Shown here in pieces: positions 25,783 to 34,751 of a DNA stretch of 64,000 nt (position 1 is its first letter; each line of letters begins with the position of its first letter). Source of the DNA: Pseudomonadota bacterium (GTDB lineage: Bacteria; Chloroflexota; UBA5177; JAJPKF01); the NCBI GenBank assembly GCA_021323865.1, contig JAJPKF010000018.1, positions 1-64,000 of the forward strand, written 5' to 3'. The notes under the pieces were generated by a model. It searched no databases. It was not told the DNA's origin and saw nothing but the letters and a program-made list of their open reading frames with translations. Position numbers and translations under genes: made by a program.

Positions 25783-26228
25783 CCTCCGTCCAAACCGTGA
25801 ATTGCGAACAAGCGACCAGACGACATGTGAGCTTCAAGATTGAAGGCGTGGCCATTGAGGTGGGTTTGGTACCTGTATGGGCGGCCCGTCGCAGGATCAG
25901 CCGGCGCCGAGGTGAGGCGCCGTCCTCCTTCGAGCGGAGCGAACGTAGGGAAGAGCAAGGCAAGGCTTCCCGAGTACTTCCCCCGCGTCCGGTAAAACTT
26001 CTCCTCCGCAAGACCGAGGATTATGAGGTCGGCAACACGGCGAACGTCCGGCGCAAGCTGGCCGGACCGTGATAGAGCTCTCGCCGTCGGATTTGAGACG
26101 AGACCCTGATTCGCCAGACCAGCCGCGGGCGACTTGGATGCACAAGCCGATAGAGAGGACGACACAGCTGCGGCCAGGACGGTAGCGGCAATCGCGCCGC
26201 CAACTGAGGAGTGCCGGAGGTAGCGCAT
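25779..26228 (-). CDS. Predicted lipoprotein
   Basis: The 149-residue product starts MRYLRHSSVGGAIAATVL and carries the lipobox LSAC at ~28-31, so it should be lipid-anchored. The mature part (VADLIILGLAEEKFYRTRGKY, then PTFAPLEGGRRL and DPATGRPYRYQ) has the flavour of the globular domain of pilin-like or type II secretion minor proteins, without the N-methylation motif. The ATG has GGGAAGGGAGA directly upstream. A longer frame to 26528 has no signal. It overlaps the next gene, a large secreted protein, by four bases. Confidence 0.75.
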   Translation of the reverse strand: MRYLRHSSVGGAIAATVLAAAVSSSLSACASKSPAAGLANQGLVSNPTARALSRSGQLAPDVRRVADLIILGLAEEKFYRTRGKYSGSLALLFPTFAPLEGGRRLTSAPADPATGRPYRYQTHLNGHAFNLEAHMSSGRLFAIHGLDGG

Positions 26229-26666
26229 TCTCCCTTCCCAGGTACAATCGTACCCGATTACAATCGGGCGCATCAGCGCGATGGACTTCTGGAGTCGGCG
26301 GCATCCGAAAGGCGGGGCGGTGCTGGGACGAGAAGGGCTCGGCCTGCTCCAGCTTCCGCTGACCGCCGCCCCGACATTGCGAAGTACGCGACATTGCGAA
26401 GTACGCGGCATCGCGGCCCGTGCACTCGTAGCCGACACCACAGTTGGTTCAAAGGCGGCGCACGGGCCCGTACCCCTCCACGCGATGTCTGCGCCGCCGG
26501 ACGCTCCCAATGCGGCGGCATGAGGCAAGCTTGGTCGCCGGTTGGGTCCTCACCGGCATCCGGCCTCCAATAGAATTCAGCTGGGACGCCGAGCGACGGC
26601 TCAGGTGCCTGTGTAGTCAACCCCGACCGTCACTGGGCGCGGGTCGAAATGAATAGGAAGTGAGCT
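26229..26666. other. Divergent intergenic region with a short tandem repeat
   Basis: The region separates a lipoprotein gene (minus) from a PRC-barrel gene (plus). It includes the inverted repeat GGTAC-AATC-GTACC upstream of the lipoprotein start, a 17-base tandem duplication at 26374-26407, and a 45-base stretch near 26565-26610 that resembles one at 21195-21240. No gene was found. Confidence 0.45.
26374..26407. repeat. Perfect 17-bp tandem duplication
   Basis: The unit ACATTGCGAAGTACGCG occurs twice head to tail (26374-26390 and 26391-26407), followed by a diverged start of a third unit. It lies about 150 bases upstream of the lipoprotein start. Function unknown. Confidence 0.8.
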
Positions 26667-27041
26667 ATGGCGGACGAGGAGCAGCGGGCCGACTGGAACG
26701 TCGCCGAATGGCACGGCCAGATGCTGATTGATCGCGATGGGGAAAGGATCGGCAAGCTCGAAGACGTCTATGTCGACGTCGAAACCGATGAGCCCCAGTT
26801 CGGCACGGTCAAGGAGGGGTTCTTCAACCGGCACCTCACCTTTGTGCCGCTAAAGGTGATCCACATTGGTCCCAACGGATTGCAGGTGGATGTAACCAAA
26901 GAGCAGATACGATCCGCGCCGGACCTGGATCTCCACGGGGAAGAGCTGTCTCAGGCCGGCGAGTCGGCGCTGTACCACTATTTCGAGCAGAACTACACTC
27001 CGCCGAACACAGAGAGCGGCCGGAGGCTGGCCCGACGCTGA
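26667..27041 (+). CDS. PRC-barrel domain protein
   Basis: The 124-residue soluble protein has a PRC-barrel fold: WHGQMLIDRDGERIGKLEDVYVD, then TDEPQFGTVK and HLTFVPLKVIHIGPNGLQVD, which is the usual two-part barrel. A short helical tail (LYHYFEQNYTPP) follows. PRC barrels serve in RNA or protein binding (RimM) and in photosynthetic reaction centres. Small stand-alone versions like this are stress-linked in many soil bacteria, with no defined role. AGGAAG precedes the ATG by about seven bases. It converges with the BrkB gene across 178 bases. Confidence 0.85.
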   Translation: MADEEQRADWNVAEWHGQMLIDRDGERIGKLEDVYVDVETDEPQFGTVKEGFFNRHLTFVPLKVIHIGPNGLQVDVTKEQIRSAPDLDLHGEELSQAGESALYHYFEQNYTPPNTESGRRLARR

Positions 27042-27219
27042 ATCCGGGTTCGCGTGTCGGGTTGACGCCGACGAAGTGCACATGCCATAGGCCGGGCGAG
27101 ATCGAAATGCCTGAAAGCGAGCAGCCGGCGAATCTCCCGAGTGGCGCATGGTCAACCTGACCGCTTGCGGTTGGTGGTGCGGGCACGACTCGATGTGCTC
27201 ATGCCTACCACTCGCAGAG

Positions 27220-28173
27220 TCAGCGAACCGGCAGTGACTCCGGTGAAGCGCCGGTCCTTGCCTCGCCGGCCATAACCGCCTCAGCAGTCGGTGTGAGCGG
27301 CACAGGCTCCATCCGTTGGGGAACGGTTCCGTCGGGAGCCGGACCGACCGCTTCGCCCGCCCTTTGCGCATCGCGAAGGCAGCCGAATGCCACCACTTCG
27401 GCGCCCATCACCAAGATGAGCGAGAAGAAGTAGATCCAGACACCCAGCACCACGATGGGCGCGAACAAGGCGCCGTACCGGTGCGGGTGAAAGAGGATGG
27501 CATACAGCGGCCAGACGTAGCTGAACGCTTGGAACAGAACGGCCGCAACCAGGGCTCCCTTCCAAACATTGCCCTTCTTGAAGCGAGGCTCGACGTTGGG
27601 AAAGACGCTGTAGAGCGTGGTGAACAGGAGAACCGCCGCGAGCAGGCTGATGATCGTGCCGATCGTGAATGAGGTCGCGGCCGGCAGTGGAGCCCGTGCA
27701 AGGGCCCGGTCCAGCAGCGCCCCGAGTGTGGTCGTGATGAGGATCACCAGCATCAACACGGTGAACACGAGAATCATCACGATATCGATGATCTTCTCTC
27801 GGAGGATGGGCCGTCCGCGGACCTGGAAGATCGGTTGGAACACCGTGGACATGGCCCCGCCGATATTTGATGCGCCCCACGTGATGCCGGCGATGCCCAG
27901 AATGCTCAGGAGCCCGCTGTGTTGGACGGCGACATGAATCAACATGCGCAGTTCGCCCTGGGTCAGGGAGTGCTGCAGGATCTGGCTCAGTCGTTTGGTC
28001 AGCTCTCGGCGCCGGACGGCGCTCTGCAGCAACCAGCTGGCGATGGCGATGATGGCCACCAGAATCGGGATTACCGAGCAGAGAATGCCCCAGCTGACCA
28101 CCGAGGCCAGCATGGTGATGTTGTCCTTGTGGACCTTGGTTAGGAAGGCTCTGGTGGAGAACTGTTCAGGCAT
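27220..28173 (-). CDS. YihY/virulence factor BrkB family membrane protein
   Basis: The 317-residue integral membrane protein has about six transmembrane segments. The family signature lies in TMLASVVSWGILCSVIPILVAI, SGLLSILGIAGITWGASN, and the C-terminal GALFAPIVVLGVWIYFFSLILVMGAE. BrkB/YihY proteins are inner-membrane proteins of unsettled function (formerly called ribonuclease BN). The C-terminus is a charged Pro-rich tail. The ATG at 28173 is in a region that also encodes the remnant of a beta-propeller protein, so its own promoter may lie there. Confidence 0.88.
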   Translation of the reverse strand: MPEQFSTRAFLTKVHKDNITMLASVVSWGILCSVIPILVAIIAIASWLLQSAVRRRELTKRLSQILQHSLTQGELRMLIHVAVQHSGLLSILGIAGITWGASNIGGAMSTVFQPIFQVRGRPILREKIIDIVMILVFTVLMLVILITTTLGALLDRALARAPLPAATSFTIGTIISLLAAVLLFTTLYSVFPNVEPRFKKGNVWKGALVAAVLFQAFSYVWPLYAILFHPHRYGALFAPIVVLGVWIYFFSLILVMGAEVVAFGCLRDAQRAGEAVGPAPDGTVPQRMEPVPLTPTAEAVMAGEARTGASPESLPVR

Positions 28174-28189
28174 CGCACGGTTGGTGACC

Positions 28190-28560
28190 AGCGCCCAGAG
28201 CGGCTATTCGAGGTGAAGTAGACGTCGCCATTGGCGAGGACTGGCTTGGAACGCATGGGCCCGCCGGCTTTGTAACTCCAAAATGGATAACGGCCGGCCT
28301 CAACGATAGAGGTACGTCAGGTTCTGCTTGTTCAGCCTGATGGCGCCCGTGTATCCATACGAAGCGACGGTTCCCTCGGGTAGGTCCGTGGGCGTTGAGA
28401 ACCCGACGTTTCGGAAGTACGGAAGGTTCTGTCTGAGACGGAACCCATCAATGGGCCCTTGTATGGGGAGCCACCCCGCCACCTCGTCGAACCCGATTTC
28501 CTGAATCTGCCGAATGGATCCCAGCTCTCGCCGGTTCATGGCTTTGGTTGGGACGTGACT
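28190..28560 (-). pseudogene. Remnant of a PQQ-type beta-propeller protein
   Basis: Two adjoining minus-strand frames carry pieces of one repeat protein. One ends with ASYGYTGAIRLNKQNLTYLY and a stop at 28300. The next frame (about 28290 to 28190) reads EAGRYPFWSYKAGG, then SKPVLANGDVYFTSN. The join of LTYLY to EAGRYPFWSYKAGG matches the PQQ/BamB-like repeat pattern of L-Y-A-x-x-x-x-G-x-x-x-W-x-Y-x-x-G. The gene is frameshifted and has no clear start, so it is a decayed fragment. Its limits are approximate. Confidence 0.4.
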
Positions 28561-28678
28561 GCAACGGCCGGCGGCACAACCGCACCAGGCGTTTCGCCGT
28601 CTGGGTATCGCGCCGTCAGCTGTTCCTTGATAATTCGGACCGATTCCGTCCGGCGAGGTTTGGAGTTTCCACCTCGTT

Positions 28679-29116
28679 TCATGTTGCTCCTTCTGGAGAC
28701 GGCGGAGTTCTGCTGCGGTCGGGAGGGACGACGCCACCCTCGTTGGCCCAGCGGCCAAGATCTTCCTCGAGCCGGAGAGCCCTCTCTTGCTCTTGGCGAT
28801 CAGCGAAGAGGGCCGAGCCTCCGGCTTGGAGGGACGCCGGCGGCTCATTCAGACGGTTTGCCCGGTCGAAGCGCCGGGCACCTGCACGCGCCTTCCCCGC
28901 TGCCCCTTGGGCTTCGATCTCTGAGCAGTGGGCGGTGTGTCGCGTAATGAACCATCGTCGCACATCGGCTGCCTGGTTGTCTTGCCGCTGCTGCTCGATG
29001 TCGATGGATTGGCGACTGAGTAGGCGGACGGTCGGCACTGTGAGGAGCCTGGGATCGACCGGCCGGGCAACGGGGTCCGAGCCTTCGGCGGTGTTGGGAA
29101 GCGCCTGCCCCTGCAC
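28679..29116 (-). CDS. Hypothetical protein, weakly supported
   Basis: The frame from a GTG at 29116 encodes 145 residues, hydrophilic, Gln/Arg-rich and helical (SRQSIDIEQQRQDNQAADVR, later RQEQERALRLEEDLGRW). It shows the third-position G/C bias of coding DNA in this genome. No known domain, signal peptide or neighbour gives a function. The surrounding stretch 28561-29462 has no better candidate on either strand. Confidence 0.35.
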   Translation of the reverse strand: MQGQALPNTAEGSDPVARPVDPRLLTVPTVRLLSRQSIDIEQQRQDNQAADVRRWFITRHTAHCSEIEAQGAAGKARAGARRFDRANRLNEPPASLQAGGSALFADRQEQERALRLEEDLGRWANEGGVVPPDRSRTPPSPEGAT

Positions 29117-29462
29117 CGCCGTCCGGACGGAGCCGACTTTCCCGGAACTCGAGTGGATGGTGCCGGCTCATTTTTGATCAGAACGCGGACGCCGGATAAT
29201 GACGAACGACAAGCGCTCAAGCCATTCATCCGGCGAGTGCTGGATACCGTGGGGACGCCAGTTGATGAGCGGGATTTCTCATGCGGCCCGTATCAATGAG
29301 AAGGTTCACGGTCGGTGGCCAGGGTCTGGGTGGGCTCGCGGGTCTGACGCCCGCTTGCCGGGTCCCCGGGTGCCTGCCGGTGCCCGGCCCCTCGCAGACG
29401 CCCGGCCCACCGCAGCCCAGATTCGTGTCGTCTTGCCGTCGACCCAGGGATATAAAGGTGTG

Positions 29463-30026
29463 ATGAGCATGACCGCGGAGACCAAGACCAGTCCCATCCA
29501 TTTCGAGGCGACGCTGCAGCGCATCGACGAGGCGACCATCCTCCGCCTGCCCGCTGAGGCGAGCAAGAAGCTGCCCTCGCGGGGCCAGGTGGCCGTGGAG
29601 GGAACCATCAACGGCCAGGAATTTGGAACCGTCGTGGAACCAGACGGCGACTCCGGCCATTGGATACGGGTCGACCGGACGCTGCAAGACAGCAGCGGCG
29701 CCGCGGTGGGCGAGAGCGTGACGCTGGAGATTCTGCCGGCCGGGTCATGGCCGGAGCCGACGGTTCCGCGGGATCTGGAAGCGGCGATGGCGGCGGCCCC
29801 GGAGGAGATCCAGATGCTCTGGCGGGAGATAACGCCCATGTCGCGGTGGGAGTGGGTTCGGTGGGTCAATGCCACCAAGAACTCCGACACACGACGGCGG
29901 CGCGTCGAGGTGACCATCTCCAAGATGAGCAGCGGCAAGCGGCGTCCGTGCTGCTTCAATCTGGCCGCCTGCACCGACCCGGATCTGTCCAAGAACGGCA
30001 AGCTGCTCGAGCCGGTTGGCGGATGA
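29463..30026 (+). CDS. DUF1905 / YdeI-OmpD-associated family protein
   Basis: The 187-residue product has two parts. Residues ~8-95 are a DUF1905 barrel (IHFEATLQRI, ILRLPAEASKKLPSRGQVAVEG). From ~105 a YdeI/OmpD-associated helical unit appears (VPRDLEAAMAA, PMSRWEWVRWVNATKNSDTRRRRVE). The C-terminus RRPCCFNLAACTDPDLSKNGKL is also seen in this family. The ATG at 29463 has AAAGGTG upstream. The stop overlaps the next start (ATGA), so this gene and the reductase form an operon. Its biochemical role is not known. Confidence 0.85.
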   Translation: MSMTAETKTSPIHFEATLQRIDEATILRLPAEASKKLPSRGQVAVEGTINGQEFGTVVEPDGDSGHWIRVDRTLQDSSGAAVGESVTLEILPAGSWPEPTVPRDLEAAMAAAPEEIQMLWREITPMSRWEWVRWVNATKNSDTRRRRVEVTISKMSSGKRRPCCFNLAACTDPDLSKNGKLLEPVGG

Positions 30027-30631
30027 CGCAAAAGGTTGTCGCAGGCCTCACCATGTCGCTCGACGGTTACATCACCGGGCCCGACGACCGGCCGGAGCAG
30101 GGGCTGGGCCGCGGCGGCGAGCGCTTGCATTACTGGGTGTTCGGCGGCCCCTGGAGCTATGGCGATACCCGAGGAACGCCGCACGAGGTCGATCAGCGCT
30201 ATCTCAGTCGCGCCTTTGCCTCCGCGGGAGCGCTGATTGTCGGACGGACCATGTATGAGGTTGCCGGGGGCTGGGGAGACGAGCCGGGCTTCGGCGTTCC
30301 GGTCTTCGTGGTGACGCACCGTCCGGCGGAGCGGCTCGTCAAGGGCGACACGAGCTTCGACTTCGAGACCGGCGGCCCTGAGGTGGCACTCCGGCGTGCC
30401 CGCGACGCCGCCGGAGAGAAGAATGTGGTCATCATGGGCGGCCGCGAGCTGCTCGCTCAATACCTCGACGCGGGTGTCGTCGAGGAGTTCGTGCTCACCA
30501 TCGCGCCGATTCTGCTCGGATCGGGAAAGCGCCTCTTCGAGAGGGTGACGCGCACCGATCTCGAGTTCGAGCGTACTGAGGTGATCGAGTCGCCGTTCGC
30601 GACCCACATCTGGTACCGGGTCCGCGGCTGA
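30023..30631 (+). CDS. RibD/dihydrofolate-reductase-like protein
   Basis: The 202-residue product is a RibD C-terminal/DHFR-like reductase: AGLTMSLDGYITGPDDRPEQ, GALIVGRTMYEVAGGW, VFVVTHRP, NVVIMGGRELLAQYLDAGVV and FVLTIAPILLGSGKRLFERV are all family hallmarks. It overlaps the YdeI-like gene by ATGA and is followed after 120 bases by a strong stem-loop. It is longer than the reductase near 23.3 kb and only distantly similar to it. Confidence 0.88.
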   Translation: MTQKVVAGLTMSLDGYITGPDDRPEQGLGRGGERLHYWVFGGPWSYGDTRGTPHEVDQRYLSRAFASAGALIVGRTMYEVAGGWGDEPGFGVPVFVVTHRPAERLVKGDTSFDFETGGPEVALRRARDAAGEKNVVIMGGRELLAQYLDAGVVEEFVLTIAPILLGSGKRLFERVTRTDLEFERTEVIESPFATHIWYRVRG

Positions 30632-30751
30632 AGCCCACCGCGGGCCAGGGCGGGCGATGACGTCCAGAAGTGCGGACGGCATGCAAGCGGCACCTGCGCA
30701 GTTCGTCGTTCGACCCTATGCGCCGGCTCCAATGCCCTTCCACGGGAAGTC

Positions 30752-30788
30752 CCCTCATCGGCCGACGCGGTGCGCCGGCCGATGAGGG
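30752..30788 (+). terminator. Strong stem-loop behind the reductase operon
   Basis: A perfect 13-bp stem pairs CCCTCATCGGCCG (30752-30764) with CGGCCGATGAGGG (30776-30788) around an 11-base loop. It lies between the stop at 30631 and the next start at 30845. No T-run follows. It is the likely end of the operon transcript or an RNA-stabilising structure. Confidence 0.6.
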
Positions 30789-30844
30789 CGGCTCATTCGA
30801 GACTCCACCGGGCGTGATGCGAGCCGCCGGTAACGGGGGGACAC

Positions 30845-31873
30845 ATGTCCATCGACGGTGAACGAGTTTCCGCGGCCGGTGAGCTGCTCGAGGAAGCGGC
30901 AGCTTCGGCCCGGTTCTCGGGTGCGGCATTGGTCGCCCTCCACGGCACGCCGGTTCTCGAACGCGCGTACGGCTTCGCCTCCAAGGGGCTGGAAGTGCCC
31001 AACCGCACCGACACCGTCTTCAACATGGGCTCGATGACCAAGATGTTCACGGCCGTGGCCATCGTGCAGCTCGTGCAGGAGGGAAAGCTGCGGCTCGATC
31101 AGGTTATCGACTCGGTTTTGCCCGGTTATCCACGGCCCGTGGCCGAACGAGTGACGATCGAGCATCTCCTGACCCACACGTCCGGCCTGGGGTCCTTTTG
31201 GAACGCCAAATTCGAGGCGGCGCGGAACTCGCTCCGGACGGTCGCCGACTACCTACCGCTGTTCGTGGACGATCCGCTCGGCTTCGAACCGGGGGAGCGT
31301 TTCGGCTACAGCAATGCCGGCTACATCGTCCTCGGCGCCATCGTCGAGCAGGTGTCGGGCATGACCTATGACGCCTATCTCGCGGAGCGCATCTGCAGCG
31401 TGGCCGGTATGAACAACACCGGCGCGTGGGCCATCGACCAGGATGTGCCCAACCGGGCCATCGGCTACGTCCGCGCGGAGGAGGGCGAAGCGGGCCAATT
31501 TCCGAGGACGAATCTGACGACAACCACGGTTAAGGGCAGCCCCGCGGGCGGCACGTATTCGACGGTGCACGATCTGCTGCGCTTCGCGCAATCGCTGCGG
31601 CGCCATGAGCTGTTGAATCCCGAACACACTGAGATGCTGCTGACGCCACGCGTCGCGATGGGCCCGGGAGGCGGGGCGTGGTATGCCTATGGTTTCGGTT
31701 GCCACACCTACGGCGGTGTGACCATTGTGGGTCACAACGGCGGCGCGCCCGGCGTGGGAGCGCAGCTGGACCTGTACCGCCAGTCGGGGTACACGACCGT
31801 CATTCTGTCAAATGACGACGCGGGCTTCTCCATGAAATTGGTGCGGTCGATGCGCGAGACGCTGACCGGCTGA
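30845..31873 (+). CDS. Serine hydrolase of the class C beta-lactamase family
   Basis: The 342-residue product has the three family motifs: SMTK (Ser ~62, as in MGSMTKMFTA), YSN (~154, FGYSNAGYIVLG), and HNGGAPG (~297) in the KTG-like position. No signal peptide is seen, so it is probably a cytoplasmic esterase, D-aminopeptidase-like or related enzyme and not a secreted beta-lactamase. GGGGGGA lies upstream of the ATG. A short stem-loop overlaps its stop. Confidence 0.88.
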   Translation: MSIDGERVSAAGELLEEAAASARFSGAALVALHGTPVLERAYGFASKGLEVPNRTDTVFNMGSMTKMFTAVAIVQLVQEGKLRLDQVIDSVLPGYPRPVAERVTIEHLLTHTSGLGSFWNAKFEAARNSLRTVADYLPLFVDDPLGFEPGERFGYSNAGYIVLGAIVEQVSGMTYDAYLAERICSVAGMNNTGAWAIDQDVPNRAIGYVRAEEGEAGQFPRTNLTTTTVKGSPAGGTYSTVHDLLRFAQSLRRHELLNPEHTEMLLTPRVAMGPGGGAWYAYGFGCHTYGGVTIVGHNGGAPGVGAQLDLYRQSGYTTVILSNDDAGFSMKLVRSMRETLTG

Positions 31874-31887
31874 GGCACCCGCCTCAG
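31870..31887. terminator. Stem-loop at the end of the serine hydrolase gene
   Basis: CTGAGGC (31870-31876) pairs perfectly with GCCTCAG (31881-31887) around the loop ACCC. The stop codon is inside the stem. The gene faces a converging gene 200 bases away, so a terminator is expected here. No T-run is present. Confidence 0.5.
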
Positions 31888-32083
31888 GGGATCGCCCCAG
31901 GTGAGGAACCGTCCTACGCCGAGGGTGCTGTTTCGGTTCACAGGCGGAGGAGCGGAGAGTGGGGGTCCGATCCACGACAACATACTGGTTGTCGTCCCGA
32001 ATCTGAGCTGCGCTCTGACGAATCTGCCGTGAGCCGTGAAGCCGTGGGGCGGGCCGGCCATCGCGCCCGCCCCCACATCGGCC

Positions 32084-34139
32084 TTAGAAGACGATGGTTA
32101 CCGGCGTCCTCTTGTATGCCGGCAGGTAATCGTGTGAGGGACCCGGAAGGTCGCCGCCAAACCACACTCGGACAGGGTTCGGTGACTTGAAGGCGCTCAC
32201 CGTGTGTATCGTGCAGCTCGCGCTTCCGTTCACGTGGGTGGGGCCCGTGTCGCAGGTCTGCGTGTGGTTTCCGCGGCCGATCTGCATGCGCAGTACGCGT
32301 CCACTGATGGGTGTGCCAGTGCTGGACCTCAGGGTAGCGGAAAGCGTTACGTCCCGGCCATGGGTGATCGATTGTGGACCGCTGTAGGTCACGGTGGACG
32401 GGGCCAGGGTGACCGTGTACGAACTGTTCACATAGTCGTAGACGATTCTGTGACCGGGTTCCGACAGGCCGCTGCAGGAGAAGATGTTGTACGAAGGCTC
32501 CCAGACCTGGTTGTGCACGTAGAAGCCGGCCGGGCTAGACGCGGTGGCGTTTGTCTTGCAGGTCAGCGTGCCGGTGACCTGGCTCGCTTCGGTTGCAGGA
32601 TTGAAGGTGATCCGACTGTCGGTGGGCGGGAGTCCGGAGAGTGCCGGGCTCGTGCCGTAGATCGCGCCAGCATTGACGCGGACGGCAACGGCTGAGGGAT
32701 CGTTGCTGAAGATGCTGATTGCGCCCGCGCCGGCCTTGCCCGGGACAGACCGGCCCAGGATCCCGACTGCCCCGATGCTCCCGTTTTGACTCAGGGCCAG
32801 GGAACTGCTGAAGAAGTCATTCTCTGCCGGCTGGGGCAGGCTGATCCCAGACGCAGGTGTCCAGGCGCTTGGGCCGCCGTGCAGCTCCTCAGCGCCGCCC
32901 GCCTTTGTCTGACCGTTCAACGTCTGGTACCACTTCGAGTCAAGGATGGTGCTCCCGTCGCTCGAGAAGGCCGCGGTCCAGGCATTAGGGTTGTCGGACA
33001 GGTTGACGGTCTGCACATCGCTCCAGCTTGTCCCATCGAAGCGGGCCAGCTCGCCAGCTTCCGTGCGACTGGCGGGGAGCCAGGCCGTAGCGAACGTGGT
33101 TCCGCCGGTGGCCGTCATCGCAGTCGAATTACCGAGACTCTCAGTCCCGGGGATGGTGAGCTCGACCGGCGGGCCCCAAGTGCCTCCACTGAAGTGAAAC
33201 GCCTCTTCGGCGCCCCGTGCCCAATCCCTGATTCCCGTCGTCGTACCGGCCCGGCGCCCCGACGACGGCCGTGTTCCCATCGCTGCTGAGGGCCACCGAA
33301 GAGCCGAAGAGGTCGCCGCTGCGCCCTTGCTGGCCGCCAGTCGCCTGGCTGCCGAGGTTGAGTTCGACCGGCGGACCCCATGTGCCCGAGCTGAAGCGGA
33401 AGACATAGGCGGAGCCCGCACGTGGCTGGCCATTCACCGCCCGCCCCGGCGCTCCGATCAGGGCTGTGTTGCCGTCGGCGCTGAGGGCCAGGGCGTTGCC
33501 GAACCAGTTGCCGTCGCTGTTCGAGCCGGCGCCGACGGCGGCCGATCCCAGACTGAGCTGCGTGGGAGTGCTCCAATGGCCGTTGACGAACCGAAAGACC
33601 TCAACGGCGCCTTCGCCATCCACGTTGCCCTTGACGTGACGATCCACGGCGCCGACCAGCGCCACGTTCCCGGAGGCGTCCAGGGCGACCGTCCAGCCCA
33701 GGTGGTCGCCGCCGTGGTGAGTGTCGGAGCCACGGGCCGCAGCCCCGAGATCGAGCTGTGTCGCCCCGCTCCAGGTGCCCGCCACAAGACGGAATACCTC
33801 GGCGGCCCCGGCCTCATGCTTGCCGTTGACGACCCGGTAGGGGGCGCCGGCGAGCACGGTGTGGCCGTCCGAGCTGAGCGCGGTCGATCGACCCAGGTTG
33901 TCGCCACTGCCCGCCTGGGTGCCCAGGTCGAGCTGCGTTTGATAGACGAAGTGACCGGTCGATGATGCGGCAGTTGCAGGTGTCGTGATCTGCCCCGAGA
34001 GGGGCGTGCCCGCCACGGCCGAGACCGGCAGCAGCAGGGCGATTGCGCCCATCGCCGTGAGGCGGAGGGCCAAAGATCTCCCGCGTGTGGAGATCGAGCG
34101 GATTCCAGCGGTGGGGATGGTATGGTCGTGATCTTTCAT
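32084..34139 (-). pseudogene. Secreted FG-GAP-like repeat protein with a frameshift
   Basis: From the ATG at 34139 (AGGAG nine bases upstream) the frame encodes a signal peptide (LTAMGAIALLLPVSAVAG), then repeats with the pattern GSxVALSSDGNTAVVGAPG. The frame is lost near 33225, after DDGNQGLG. The continuation ARGAEEAFHFSGGTWG, with its own repeats, an Ig-like C-terminal part and several cysteines, reads in another frame to 32084. One extra A in GGCACGGGG would explain the break. A gene of about 684 codons is therefore split by a single base. Such proteins lie on the cell surface or are shed. It is either recent decay or an assembly error. Confidence 0.75.
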
Positions 34140-34751
34140 CTCGTGCGTCTCCTGTTCAATCCGTCGGGTCTGCATGGCCGAAGCGACAGTCCGGTCCGCT
34201 CCTCGTCGTGGCGGGCGCAGCCCCTGTGCTCAGTAGAGGGGAACTTCTGACCCTGCTCCCTTCAGGGCCGCTTCCATGGGACACTGTTGGTTCAGACCGA
34301 TGTGGTCGCAAGTGCGGAGGGGTGCGAATGAGCCGGGCCCTCTTGGTCCACCCCTACCTTACCGGAGGGCGACCGCATGACCGCATCGGACCGCGAAGGT
34401 ATTTTTGCCGCGGCGGCGATGTATTCCCTTCTCGGCCGAGAGCGCTTGAGAGGACCGTGAGTCAGTTGGAGAGCCGGGTCGTCGAGCCCGTGCCGCGATT
34501 ACCTGAGGGTTGGACAGACGATCTCGGAACAATCACTCTGCCGACGCGGGGCCTCTTCTCGAACTATTCCGGCATGTACCCCACGCAACGCGGGCAGACG
34601 CCTGCTAGAGTGAGTCAAGTCCGGGTGTTCCGGAACCCACCACTTGACGATCCTCTCCACGCCACCTCGGCGACGTCCTCAAGTCTGGTTCGTACCGACC
34701 GCAGAGGGGACGTAGCGCTCAGGTCGTTTTCCGGCCGAGAGGAAGTCATAG
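34140..34751. other. Long divergent intergenic region with an RNA-like stem-loop
   Basis: The 612 bases divide the FG-GAP-like gene (minus) from the DEAD-box helicase gene (plus). One small frame at 34378-34461 encodes 27 residues (MTASDREGIFAAAAMYSLLG at its start) with no sign of a family. The stem-loop at 34614-34648 is the most notable structure. Confidence 0.45.
34614..34648 (+). promoter_or_regulatory. Two-tier stem-loop in the leader of the DEAD-box helicase gene
   Basis: GTCAAGT (34614-34620) pairs with ACTTGAC (34642-34648), and inside it GGGT pairs with ACCC (34623-34626, 34635-34638). It ends about 100 bases before the helicase start. RNA helicase genes are often controlled through structured leaders, so it may be a control element or an operator. 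It could also be a terminator for an upstream small transcript. Confidence 0.35.

Noticed and set aside
29306..30682. 458-codon minus-strand frame opposite the YdeI-like and reductase genes
   Set aside because: It has no recognisable product. The plus-strand genes have domains, start signals and an ATGA overlap.
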